From QHCA01 sp038237645 (lineage in GTDB: Bacteria > Actinomycetota > Actinomycetes > Mycobacteriales > QHCA01): 64,000 nucleotides of DNA. Each line of letters opens with the position of its first letter. Within the stretch, counting starts at the first letter, position 1. Below, piece after piece: positions 50,322 through 57,538 of this stretch. The notes beneath the pieces were generated by a model that was not told where the DNA came from, searched no databases, and was given only the letters and a program-made list of their open reading frames with translations. The stretch covers positions 62,001-126,000 of the forward strand of contig JBBRYN010000002.1 of the NCBI GenBank assembly GCA_038237645.1, in the 5' to 3' direction. Both the position numbers and the translations under genes were made by a program.

Positions 50322-53297
50322 TCAGAACTGCTTGACGTTGGGGCTGACGAAGGTGCCGCCGGTCGCTACCCCGACGGTGCTGAGCACGGCGGCCAGCGGC
50401 GTATAGGTGGCGATGCTCGTCGCCACGACGGCCGGCCCGGCTGCTGAGACCTGCCCCAGCGTGATGGTCAGCTGCCGGCTGGAGACGCTCCAGCCGACGG
50501 TGCTCTTGTTGGTCAACGCACCGCCGAAGGTGACGGTGCCGGTGGTGTAGGCCGTCGACCCGAGGCTGAGGGTGCCGAAGTTGAGCGTGCAGGTGCTGGA
50601 GGACACGGTGAGCGTGTCGCTGCCGGCGAGGTTGTTCAGTGTCACCGTGACCTCGTTGTCGCCGCTGATGGCCTGGTCGAGGGTGGAGTCGGTCCAGGTG
50701 GAGCACAGCGTGCTCACGTCGATCTGGTCGGAGAAGGTGACGACGACCCTGTCGCCCTGGTCGATCCGCCCGAGAGTTCCGGTGCCGTTGGTCATGGCAA
50801 CGTTGGTGACGTAGACCCCGAGCTTGACCGTGGTGCTGATGGCCACGGTATTGCCGGCCAGGTCGGTGCCGGTGAGGGTGTAGAGGTAACAGCCGGTGGC
50901 CAAACCGGTCTGCACCGCAGTGCCGACGATGGTCGTGGCGGCGCCGTAGCTGCCGCATGTGGACCCGCTGAGCGGGGCCGGCTGGCGGGTCAGGATCGTG
51001 CTCGCGAGGCCGGAGGCGACGTCGGTGTTCGGGGTGCGCAGGCCGATCGTGAACGAGGCCGCGTTGGCAGTGCTGCTGGTCCCGGCCGCGCTGGCGCCGA
51101 CGCCGTTGACCGTGAGCGCGCCGGCTGTGGGTGGCGTGATGTCGTACTTCACGATGGTCGTGATGGTCGTGACGTTGAGGGCGTTGTCCGTGCCGGTCAG
51201 CACGTACTTGTAGCAGGAGGTGACCAGCCCGGTCTGGACCGGGGTGCCGACGATCGTGGTGGCCGCCGCGTAGCTGCCGCAGTTGCCTGCCGACCAGGTC
51301 GCCGCCGGCGCACGGGTCAGCGTGCTGGTCTTCATCCCCGACTCCGCGTCGGTCCAGTCGGTGCGCAGGTCGATCGGGAAGGACGCGACGTTGGTGGGCG
51401 TGCCGGTCGTCGCCGCCGCCGTTGCGGCGAGGCCGTTGACCGTCAGCGCGCCACCTGTCAGCGGCAGCAGGTCGACCTTGACGACGGTGGCGATGCTGGC
51501 GACGTTGCCGACCCTGTCCGTGCCGGTCAGGACGAACTTCCAGCATCCCGTCGTCACCGCCTGCGTGGCCACGCCGACCGCGATCGTGGTCGTGCTGCCG
51601 TAGGCGCCGCAGGTGTTGGCGCTGAGCGTCGCCGATGCCACCGTCAGCACGCTGGACGCGATCCCGGAGAGTGCGTCGGTGTAGTCGACCCGTGCGGAGA
51701 TCGCGAGCGATGCCGTCTTGGCGTACGAGGCGCTTACCGCGGTGGTCGCGGCGATGGCGTTGACCTTCACGGCGCCGCTGACGGGTACGACGATGTCCTT
51801 GGTGAGGGTGACCGGGGTGGTGACCGAGTTGCCGGCGACGTCCTTGCCCACCACCGACTGGGCGACCGGGGCGGCCGCGACGGTGGTGAACGAGTAACTG
51901 GTCGACGGGTAGCTGATGGTCGGAGCGGCCCCGGTGCCGGTGAGGACGGTCTCCGCATTGTGCGTCCAGCCGGCCGTGCCGATGGCCGGGAAGGTCGCCG
52001 AGGCCGGCCCGGTGTCGCCGTCGGTCACCGCGTCGTTGAGGGTGAAGGAGCCGCCTGTGGTGGTGCGGTAATAGACGACGTTGCCGGTCTGGGCCGAGTT
52101 CACGCCGGCGGTCATCGTGATCGCCTGCGTCGGCAGCCCGACGTCGTAGACCACGGTGGTGGAGATCGCGGAGGTGTTCCCGATGATGTCGGTCCCCGTC
52201 AGGGTGTAGCGGTAGCAGCCTGTCGTGAGCCCGGACTGCAGCGGCGCGCCGGTCAGCGTGACGGCTGCGCCGAAGGTGCCGCAGGCGTTGTTGATCAACG
52301 TTGCGGGCTCACGGGTCAACACGCTGGTCCCCTGCCCGGCGCCGGCGTCCGCGGCGTAGTCGGTGCGCACGGTGACCGGGAAGCTGGCGTTGGCGTAGCT
52401 CGTCGTGCCGGCCCCGCTGGCCGTCGTGGCGTTGACGCTCAGCACCCCTCCGGTGGGTCCGGTGGTGTCCGACGCGAAGGTGAGTGCCTCGTTGACGGTG
52501 TTGCCGACGCTGTCGCGGCCGACGACGGTGTGCGTCGCGGGTACGCCCGGCGAAGCGGTCCAGGAATAGGTGCTCGACGTGTACGCGATCGGGTTGGTGC
52601 CCGTTCCCGTGCTGACGGTCTGCGCCGGGTGGGTCCAGCCGGTCGCGGCGATCGCCGGGAAGGTCGCCGAGGCGGGACCCAGGACGGCAGTCACGGTGTC
52701 CACCAACCCGAAACTCCCACTGGCCGTGGATCGGTAGAACAGCGTCGTCCCGACCAGGTGGGCGTTGCTGGCCCCTGCTGCCTCGGTGACGCTCTGCGTC
52801 GGCTTGGTCTGGTCGCCGACGACCGTCTGCGCGTTGCTCTGCAGGCTCTGCGCCGTCCAGGTGCGGAAGACCGCCGTCACCGTGTAGGAGTAGGTCCCGT
52901 CCGGGACGGAGGTGTCGCTGCAGGTAGTGGTGCCCGCGGGGATGAAGGTGGCACTGTTGGCCGGGTCGGTGCCGCAGGCGTTCGACGGCGTCGCGCCGGC
53001 ATACCGGGTGACGGTGTAGCCGTCCAGTGTTCCCACTGGGGGAGTTGCGCCGGTCCAGTTCACCGTGACCGTCGAGCCCAGCGAGGTGACCGTGACACTC
53101 GTCGGCGCATTCAGCGTCCCGACGGTGGCCGTCCCGGCGCCGACGCCCTGGGTGTTGAAGCTGGCGTCGGCGGGCAGCGGGTGGAGCACCAGGACCGCCA
53201 CCGTGCACATCAGGGACGGGCCGGTCAGCGCGCGTGCCGCCCAGGGGGGCAACCAGCCGCGCAGCCTCGGCCCGGCGTCGCCGACCGTCGCCATCAT
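50322..53297 (-). CDS. Large secreted surface protein with fibronectin III and cysteine-paired Ig-like repeats
   Basis: The 991-residue protein has an N-terminal export signal (about 22-46) and a fibronectin III domain (about 62-160). Two related 65-residue modules follow (about 186-250 and 407-472, each with GPASATFPAI). Four Ig-like modules (about 285-380, 507-605, 615-715, 727-820) each carry two cysteines exactly 22 residues apart (339/361, 563/585, 673/695, 781/803) and end in LTGTD. A C-terminal all-beta domain (C865, C903) closes it. No LPxTG or membrane anchor is visible. Composition is Thr/Ser/Ala-rich. It is downstream of a smaller exported protein and is probably an adhesin or sheath component (inference). 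Confidence 0.75.
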   Translation of the reverse strand: MMATVGDAGPRLRGWLPPWAARALTGPSLMCTVAVLVLHPLPADASFNTQGVGAGTATVGTLNAPTSVTVTSLGSTVTVNWTGATPPVGTLDGYTVTRYAGATPSNACGTDPANSATFIPAGTTTCSDTSVPDGTYSYTVTAVFRTWTAQSLQSNAQTVVGDQTKPTQSVTEAAGASNAHLVGTTLFYRSTASGSFGLVDTVTAVLGPASATFPAIAATGWTHPAQTVSTGTGTNPIAYTSSTYSWTASPGVPATHTVVGRDSVGNTVNEALTFASDTTGPTGGVLSVNATTASGAGTTSYANASFPVTVRTDYAADAGAGQGTSVLTREPATLINNACGTFGAAVTLTGAPLQSGLTTGCYRYTLTGTDIIGNTSAISTTVVYDVGLPTQAITMTAGVNSAQTGNVVYYRTTTGGSFTLNDAVTDGDTGPASATFPAIGTAGWTHNAETVLTGTGAAPTISYPSTSYSFTTVAAAPVAQSVVGKDVAGNSVTTPVTLTKDIVVPVSGAVKVNAIAATTAVSASYAKTASLAISARVDYTDALSGIASSVLTVASATLSANTCGAYGSTTTIAVGVATQAVTTGCWKFVLTGTDRVGNVASIATVVKVDLLPLTGGALTVNGLAATAAATTGTPTNVASFPIDLRTDWTDAESGMKTSTLTRAPAATWSAGNCGSYAAATTIVGTPVQTGLVTSCYKYVLTGTDNALNVTTITTIVKYDITPPTAGALTVNGVGASAAGTSSTANAASFTIGLRTPNTDVASGLASTILTRQPAPLSGSTCGSYGAATTIVGTAVQTGLATGCYLYTLTGTDLAGNTVAISTTVKLGVYVTNVAMTNGTGTLGRIDQGDRVVVTFSDQIDVSTLCSTWTDSTLDQAISGDNEVTVTLNNLAGSDTLTVSSSTCTLNFGTLSLGSTAYTTGTVTFGGALTNKSTVGWSVSSRQLTITLGQVSAAGPAVVATSIATYTPLAAVLSTVGVATGGTFVSPNVKQF

Positions 53298-53420
53298 CTG
53301 TTAAAGCCCGTCTTCGCGCGTCGCCGAAACGGCGTACCGGCCCGCCGGCAGAGCCTTCGCCGACGGGAACCGCGAATGACGCAGCCGGCGTACCGGCCGC
53401 GCCACTCGCCGAACATGCGG

Positions 53421-53915
53421 TTAGCTGACGGTGTACGTCAGGTTGACTGTCGAGAGCTTGCACGCGTTCTGGTTCGACGCCGTGTTGATCATCGCGATGG
53501 AGGCGCCGGTCGGTGCGCCGGTGCCCGAAGCGCCGGTCGAGGTGAAGGCCTGCGAGCCGCCGCCGACGATCGTGACCGGGGTGCCGACAGAGGGCTTGGT
53601 CGGCTGGACCAGGACGAAGTCGGCCGAGCTACAGCCGGCGGCGAAGGTGCCGAACCCGATGACGATGCTGGTGATCTGCACGTCGGTGGTCGCACTGGAG
53701 TTGCTGACGGTGAAGTCGATTGCCTTGGCGGCAGCGCCGGGGACCAGGCCGGTCATGGTGCTGTTCTGCGTGACCGTGACGCCCGCATCGGTGCCCACGG
53801 TGGCCGAACCGGTGCCGTTACCGGAAGTGGTCCAGTAGGCGACGGCCACTCCGGCGCCGGCCAGCACGACTGCGACGGCTCCGGCGATTGCTGAGAAGCG
53901 CTTCCTGCGGTTCAT
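53421..53915 (-). CDS. Exported TasA/CalY-like (SipW-type signal) protein
   Basis: The 164-residue protein begins MNRRKRFSAIAGAVAVVLAG and then AYWTTSGNGTGSATVG, the pattern of proteins processed by SipW-like signal peptidases, such as TasA/CalY matrix proteins. The mature part is Thr/Ser/Val-rich, all-beta, with two cysteines. The following gene shares a post-signal motif (F/W-x-T-x-G-x-G-x-G..ATVGT), so the two may form one surface structure. No SipW-like peptidase gene lies in the window. A 123-bp gap separates the two genes. Confidence 0.65.
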   Translation of the reverse strand: MNRRKRFSAIAGAVAVVLAGAGVAVAYWTTSGNGTGSATVGTDAGVTVTQNSTMTGLVPGAAAKAIDFTVSNSSATTDVQITSIVIGFGTFAAGCSSADFVLVQPTKPSVGTPVTIVGGGSQAFTSTGASGTGAPTGASIAMINTASNQNACKLSTVNLTYTVS

Positions 53916-54166
53916 CGGCGTCCTTCGTTGTGCAGTGGTGGGAGGACATCGGATGACGGCCCCTAGCTAGCGAGCGGCTACAAACGTCCGCACCGGCCCG
54001 CGTCGGGTGGCTCGAACACCTTCTGTATCGGTCGGCTCGAGTGACACCTGAGTCGTCCGTTCGGGGGATACCCTCGGGGAGTTGTGCAGCTATCGACTGT
54101 TATGCCGACCACTGGCGCCGGCCGCAGTGCCGGCCGTTGTGCCCCACCACCGGCGCCGGTCGTTCG

Positions 54167-54292
54167 TCAGGTCAGCGCGTTACGGTCGTGTCGCCTGGTG
54201 GCTGCCAGCCGGAGCAGGCGCCGTTGCCGGGCTGCCTCCTGCTCCAGCGAGCGGGTGCGCTCGCGGCCGAGGGCCTGGTGCAGGCTGTCCAT
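54167..54292 (-). CDS. Small basic helical protein (41 residues)
   Basis: ATG 54292 has AAAGGAAG at ideal distance and opens a 41-residue frame beginning MDSLHQALGRERTR. It is Arg/Gln/Leu-rich (EAARQRRLLRL) and ends TGA at 54167. The start resembles short actinomycete proteins of the M-[DN]-x-x-HQALARER type that I have seen near DUF4097 or regulator genes. It lies 66 bp after the DUF4097 gene on the same strand. The remaining ~250 bp to 53916 is the upstream region of the exported protein gene, with no other gene seen. Confidence 0.55.
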   Translation of the reverse strand: MDSLHQALGRERTRSLEQEAARQRRLLRLAATRRHDRNALT

Positions 54293-54358
54293 TTCGCTTC
54301 CTTTCATGGGGTTGGCGGGCGCCGCGCTGCCGGTCGGTGCGCTTGCCGGATGGTCGCG

Positions 54359-55144
54359 TCAGGCCGAGCGGACGACGTCGATGTCGCCGCTGAGGGTGCG
54401 CAGCCGCAGTTGCAGGTCGGGCCCGCTCTCCGGCTCCGCTTCGGGCTGCAGGTGGGAGGTGGCGTCGCCGCTCATCGTGCTCAGATCGAGGTAGACGCCG
54501 GTGCCCGGCGCCACCCCGACGCGCACGTCTCCTGATGCGGTGTTGGCCTCGATCTCGCCGGCGCGAGCGGTGCGCACGGTGAAGTCGCCGGAGGCGCTGC
54601 GGGCCGTGCCCGGCCCGGTCGCCTCGCCGACGGTGACGTCCCCGCTGGCGGAATAGACCTCGAAGCCCGCACCGGCGACGGCGATGGCGATGTCTCCCGA
54701 GGCCGAATGGATGCGGATCCGGCCCGCGCCGCTGCCCACGGAGGTGTCCCCGCTGGCCGTGCGGACCTCGACCTCGCCGCTGACCTCCTCGACCGCGACG
54801 TCGCCGCTGGCGGTGTCCACGTGCACCCCGCCCAGCCGGCCGCGGGCCCGGAAATCCGCCGAGGCCGTGGTGGCCCGGACGGTCGAGTCGATCGGGAGGG
54901 TGACCCGGACGTCGAGGCCGGGGTTGCGACCAAGCCGGTAGCTGCGCGGCACCTCGATGACGAGTTCGTCACCGTGCAACTCGACCGTGGTCTGTTCGGC
55001 CAACTGGCGAGCCGTCTTGCTGCCGTCGTTCTGCGGTCGCACGTCCACCGTCGCGCGCTGCGTGTCGGTGGCGGCGACTTCGAGCGACCCGGCGGTGACG
55101 TTGACCCGGAGCCGGATCGGTTCGGGAGTGTCGTACTCGTTCAT
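54359..55144 (-). CDS. DUF4097 beta-helix repeat protein
   Basis: This 261-residue protein is built from repeating [TS]ASGD units, one about every 16-19 residues from about 90 to 255, which should fold into a right-handed beta-solenoid. The N-terminus (about 1-85) is a separate beta domain. No signal peptide or membrane helix is seen. DUF4097 proteins often follow sigma or RHH regulators in actinomycetes, and their function is unknown. It is downstream of the RHH gene in the same direction (94-bp gap). Confidence 0.85.
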   Translation of the reverse strand: MNEYDTPEPIRLRVNVTAGSLEVAATDTQRATVDVRPQNDGSKTARQLAEQTTVELHGDELVIEVPRSYRLGRNPGLDVRVTLPIDSTVRATTASADFRARGRLGGVHVDTASGDVAVEEVSGEVEVRTASGDTSVGSGAGRIRIHSASGDIAIAVAGAGFEVYSASGDVTVGEATGPGTARSASGDFTVRTARAGEIEANTASGDVRVGVAPGTGVYLDLSTMSGDATSHLQPEAEPESGPDLQLRLRTLSGDIDVVRSA

Positions 55145-55193
55145 GGTGGTCCCTTTCGGTGGGGAGTCGGGGTGCCCGGCTGACCGGACGTCA

Positions 55194-55233
55194 GCTGCGC
55201 CCGCTCAGGTGCTGCGCCCGCTCAAATGCGGGC
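55194..55233 (-). repeat. 17-bp tandem duplication and hairpin between RHH gene and DUF4097 gene
   Basis: GCTGCGCCCGCTCAGGT (55194-55210) is repeated with two changes at 55211-55227. GCCCGC (55216-55221) and GCGGGC (55228-55233) form a 6-bp stem with a 6-base loop. In the transcript this could partly terminate or stabilise mRNA between the two genes. Confidence 0.6.
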
Positions 55234-55237
55234 CCTG

Positions 55238-55699
55238 TCAGCTACGCGCATAGCCGGTGAACCGGCGGGATCCGTGGGTGCCCCGGGTCGTGGGGGGTTC
55301 GAGGCCCTGGGCGACGGCACGCACCAGCCAGGAGTTGACCGACATCCCCTCGCGGGCGGCAGCCTGCTCGGCGCGGGCCTTGAGACTCTCGGGCAGTCGG
55401 AGAGTGAGGCGGGTGGTCTCCTCGTCGGTTTCCGGGGTCGGTGCCGCGGGCGCGGACACCGCGCTCGTGACCACGAACTCCGGCTCGCCACCGCGCAGGC
55501 GCACCTCAACGCTGCCGTCGCCCAGCGCCGCGGTGATCTCGTCGGCGGCGGCCGCCAGGCTGTCCAGCAGCACCATGCGGGTCGCCGGGCTCAAGGCGCC
55601 GGCCAGCAACTCCGCGGTCATCACCACCTCCGGGCCGCCCGCGGCGCAGGCGGCGGTGAGCTGGTCGGCAAGTCGATCGATGTACGGTGACAGCTCCAT
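55238..55699 (-). CDS. Ribbon-helix-helix regulator with N-terminal sensor-like domain
   Basis: The 153-residue protein has an Arc/HicB-type ribbon-helix-helix near its C-terminus (TRLTLRLPESLKARAEQA, SVNSWLVRAVAQGL) and a helical N-terminal domain (about 1-60, MELSPYIDRLADQLTAAC). In streptomycetes a similar protein precedes a DUF4097 gene. It probably represses its own operon through the repeated boxes at its start codon. No toxin gene is adjacent, so I do not call a toxin-antitoxin pair. Confidence 0.78.
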   Translation of the reverse strand: MELSPYIDRLADQLTAACAAGGPEVVMTAELLAGALSPATRMVLLDSLAAAADEITAALGDGSVEVRLRGGEPEFVVTSAVSAPAAPTPETDEETTRLTLRLPESLKARAEQAAAREGMSVNSWLVRAVAQGLEPPTTRGTHGSRRFTGYARS

Positions 55700-55751
55700 G
55701 ACGTCATATTGACATCACAGGGACGTCATGTCAACCGTCAAAGTGACGTCG
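55699..55751. promoter_or_regulatory. Helically phased TGACGTCA operator array
   Basis: Boxes start at 55699 (TGACGTCA), 55710 (TGACATCA), 55721 (GGACGTCA), 55733 (AACCGTCA, weak) and 55744 (TGACGTCG). The step is 11-12 bp, one DNA turn, the arrangement that ribbon-helix-helix dimers use to bind side by side. The array covers the RHH start codon and lies upstream of thyX, so it may govern both directions. Confidence 0.65.
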
Positions 55752-55856
55752 CGTGGCGCCGGGTGGGTCGACGGCAGTCGTCCACTACAGTCGCCGTACC
55801 GCGACTTCCCCCAAGAGCGGACCGCGAGCGCCACCGACATACGACTGAGAGACGCC

Positions 55857-56609
55857 GTGCCCGAGATCGCCCCCATGTCGGCCAGGGTCATCGCCTACAC
55901 CACGTTCGCCCCGCCCGAGGACGTGCCGTGGGAGACCGACGCCGACGGCGGGCAGGCGCTGGCGGAGTTCGCGGGGCGGGCCTGCTACCAGTCCTGGACG
56001 AAGCCCAACCCGCGCACCGCCACCAACGCCGGCTATCTGCGGCACATCCTCGAAGTCGGCCACCTCTCGGTGCTCGAGCACGGCAGCGTGACGTTCTACC
56101 TCACCGGCGTCTCCCGCTCGCTGACCCACGAGCTGATCCGGCACCGGCACTTCTCCTACAGCCAGCTCAGCCAGCGCTACGTCCCCGAGCGCGACGCCGC
56201 CATGGTCGAGCCCGCCGTCGTCGCCGACGATCCCGCCCTGCACGCCCGCTTCCTCGCTGCGACCGAGGCGTCCCTGCAGGCCTACACCGAGCTCCTCGAA
56301 GGTCTCGAGAAGCGCTTCGCCGACGTCGGCAACGCCACCCTGCGGCGCAAGCAGGCGCGCCAGGCGGCGCGAGCGGTGCTGCCCAACGCCACCGAGACCC
56401 GGATCGTCGTCACCGGCAACTACCGGGCGTGGCGGCACTTCGTCGCGATGCGGGCCAGCGAAAACGCCGATGTAGAGATCCGCGAGCTGGCCGTGGCCTG
56501 CCTGCGCGAGTTGCAGCGGGTCGCCGCGAACGTCTTTGCCGACTTCGAGATCAGCGCGTTGGCCGACGGCACCGAGGTGGCGTCGAGCCCGCTGGTGGCC
56601 GAGGGCTGA
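55857..56609 (+). CDS. thyX: Flavin-dependent thymidylate synthase
   Basis: ThyX makes dTMP from dUMP using FAD and NADPH. The ThyX motif RHRHFSYSQLSQRY is at residues 95-108; HLSVLEH, the NYRAWRHF and the C-terminal helix are present. I chose GTG 55857 (250 residues), since upstream codons to 55728 are unlike any ThyX and pass through the operator boxes; ATG 55875 is the alternative. It begins the thyX-dapA-rnj unit. Confidence 0.93.
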   Translation: MPEIAPMSARVIAYTTFAPPEDVPWETDADGGQALAEFAGRACYQSWTKPNPRTATNAGYLRHILEVGHLSVLEHGSVTFYLTGVSRSLTHELIRHRHFSYSQLSQRYVPERDAAMVEPAVVADDPALHARFLAATEASLQAYTELLEGLEKRFADVGNATLRRKQARQAARAVLPNATETRIVVTGNYRAWRHFVAMRASENADVEIRELAVACLRELQRVAANVFADFEISALADGTEVASSPLVAEG

Positions 56610-56635
56610 CCGGGTCGGACCGGTAGCGTGGCGGC

Positions 56636-57538
56636 ATGAACGCACCCGACAGCAGGCGGCCGTTCGGCCGAGTCCTCACCGCGATGGTCACTCCGCTCAC
56701 CGCAGAGCGGGAGTTGGACACCCCCGGCGCCGCCCGACTGGCCTCCCATCTCGTCGACGAGGGCGGCAACGACGGGCTGGTCGTCAGCGGCACCACCGGC
56801 GAATCACCGACGACCACCGATGCGGAAAAGGACCTGCTGCTGCGGACCGTCGTCGAGGCCGTGGGCGATCGGGCGACGGTGGTGGCCGGTGTCGGCACCA
56901 GTGACACGGCGCACAGCGTTGAGTTGGCCAGCACGGCCGCGGCGGCCGGCGCCGACGGGCTGCTGGTCGTCTCGCCCTATTACAACAGGCCGCCGCAGTC
57001 CGGGCTGCTCCACCACGTCCGCAGCATCGCCGAGGCCACCGACCTGCCGGTGCTGCTCTACGACATCCCGGTGCGCACCGGCGTCGCCTACGAGACCGAG
57101 ACGCTGCTGCGGCTGGCCGAGCACGACAACGTGGCCGGCGTGAAGGACGCCAAGGGAGATCTCGGCGCGGCATCGCAGGTGATGGCGCGCTGTGATCTGG
57201 CCTACTACTGCGGTGAGGACATGCTCAACCTGCCGTTGCTGGCGGTCGGCGCGGTCGGGTTCGTCAGCGTGGCCGGTCACCTGGTCGGCGGCCGGCTGCG
57301 CGAGATGCTCGACGCCTACGAGTCCGGCGACGTGCGCACCGCGCTGCAGATCCATCGCAGCCTGCTGCCGGTCTACACGGGCATGTTCCGCAGCCAGGGG
57401 GCGATCCTGGCAAAGGCGGCGCTGCGGTTGCAGAAGCTGCCGGGCGGGCCGGTGCGGCCGCCGCTCGTCGACGCGACCGAGGAGCAGATCAGCGTGCTCC
57501 GGGAAGACCTCGCCGCCGGCGGGGTGAAGGGCGACTGA
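56636..57538 (+). CDS. dapA: 4-hydroxy-tetrahydrodipicolinate synthase
   Basis: DapA condenses pyruvate and aspartate semialdehyde at the start of the lysine/diaminopimelate branch. Active-site groups are visible: T53/T54 (SGTTGES), Y115/Y116 (PYYNRP), Y142 (LYDIP) and the Schiff-base K170 (GVKDAKGD). Length is 300 residues. ATG 56636 is 26 bp after thyX; the stop overlaps the rnj start by one base. Confidence 0.95.
   Translation: MNAPDSRRPFGRVLTAMVTPLTAERELDTPGAARLASHLVDEGGNDGLVVSGTTGESPTTTDAEKDLLLRTVVEAVGDRATVVAGVGTSDTAHSVELASTAAAAGADGLLVVSPYYNRPPQSGLLHHVRSIAEATDLPVLLYDIPVRTGVAYETETLLRLAEHDNVAGVKDAKGDLGAASQVMARCDLAYYCGEDMLNLPLLAVGAVGFVSVAGHLVGGRLREMLDAYESGDVRTALQIHRSLLPVYTGMFRSQGAILAKAALRLQKLPGGPVRPPLVDATEEQISVLREDLAAGGVKGD

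Noticed and set aside
51960..53894. A 644-residue plus-strand frame opposite the surface-protein genes
   Set aside because: Arg/Gly-rich noise opposite a Thr/Ser-rich coding strand; the minus-strand protein has a signal and repeats.
55238..55699. Antitoxin of a toxin-antitoxin pair
   Set aside because: No toxin gene adjoins it; the neighbour is a DUF4097 protein.
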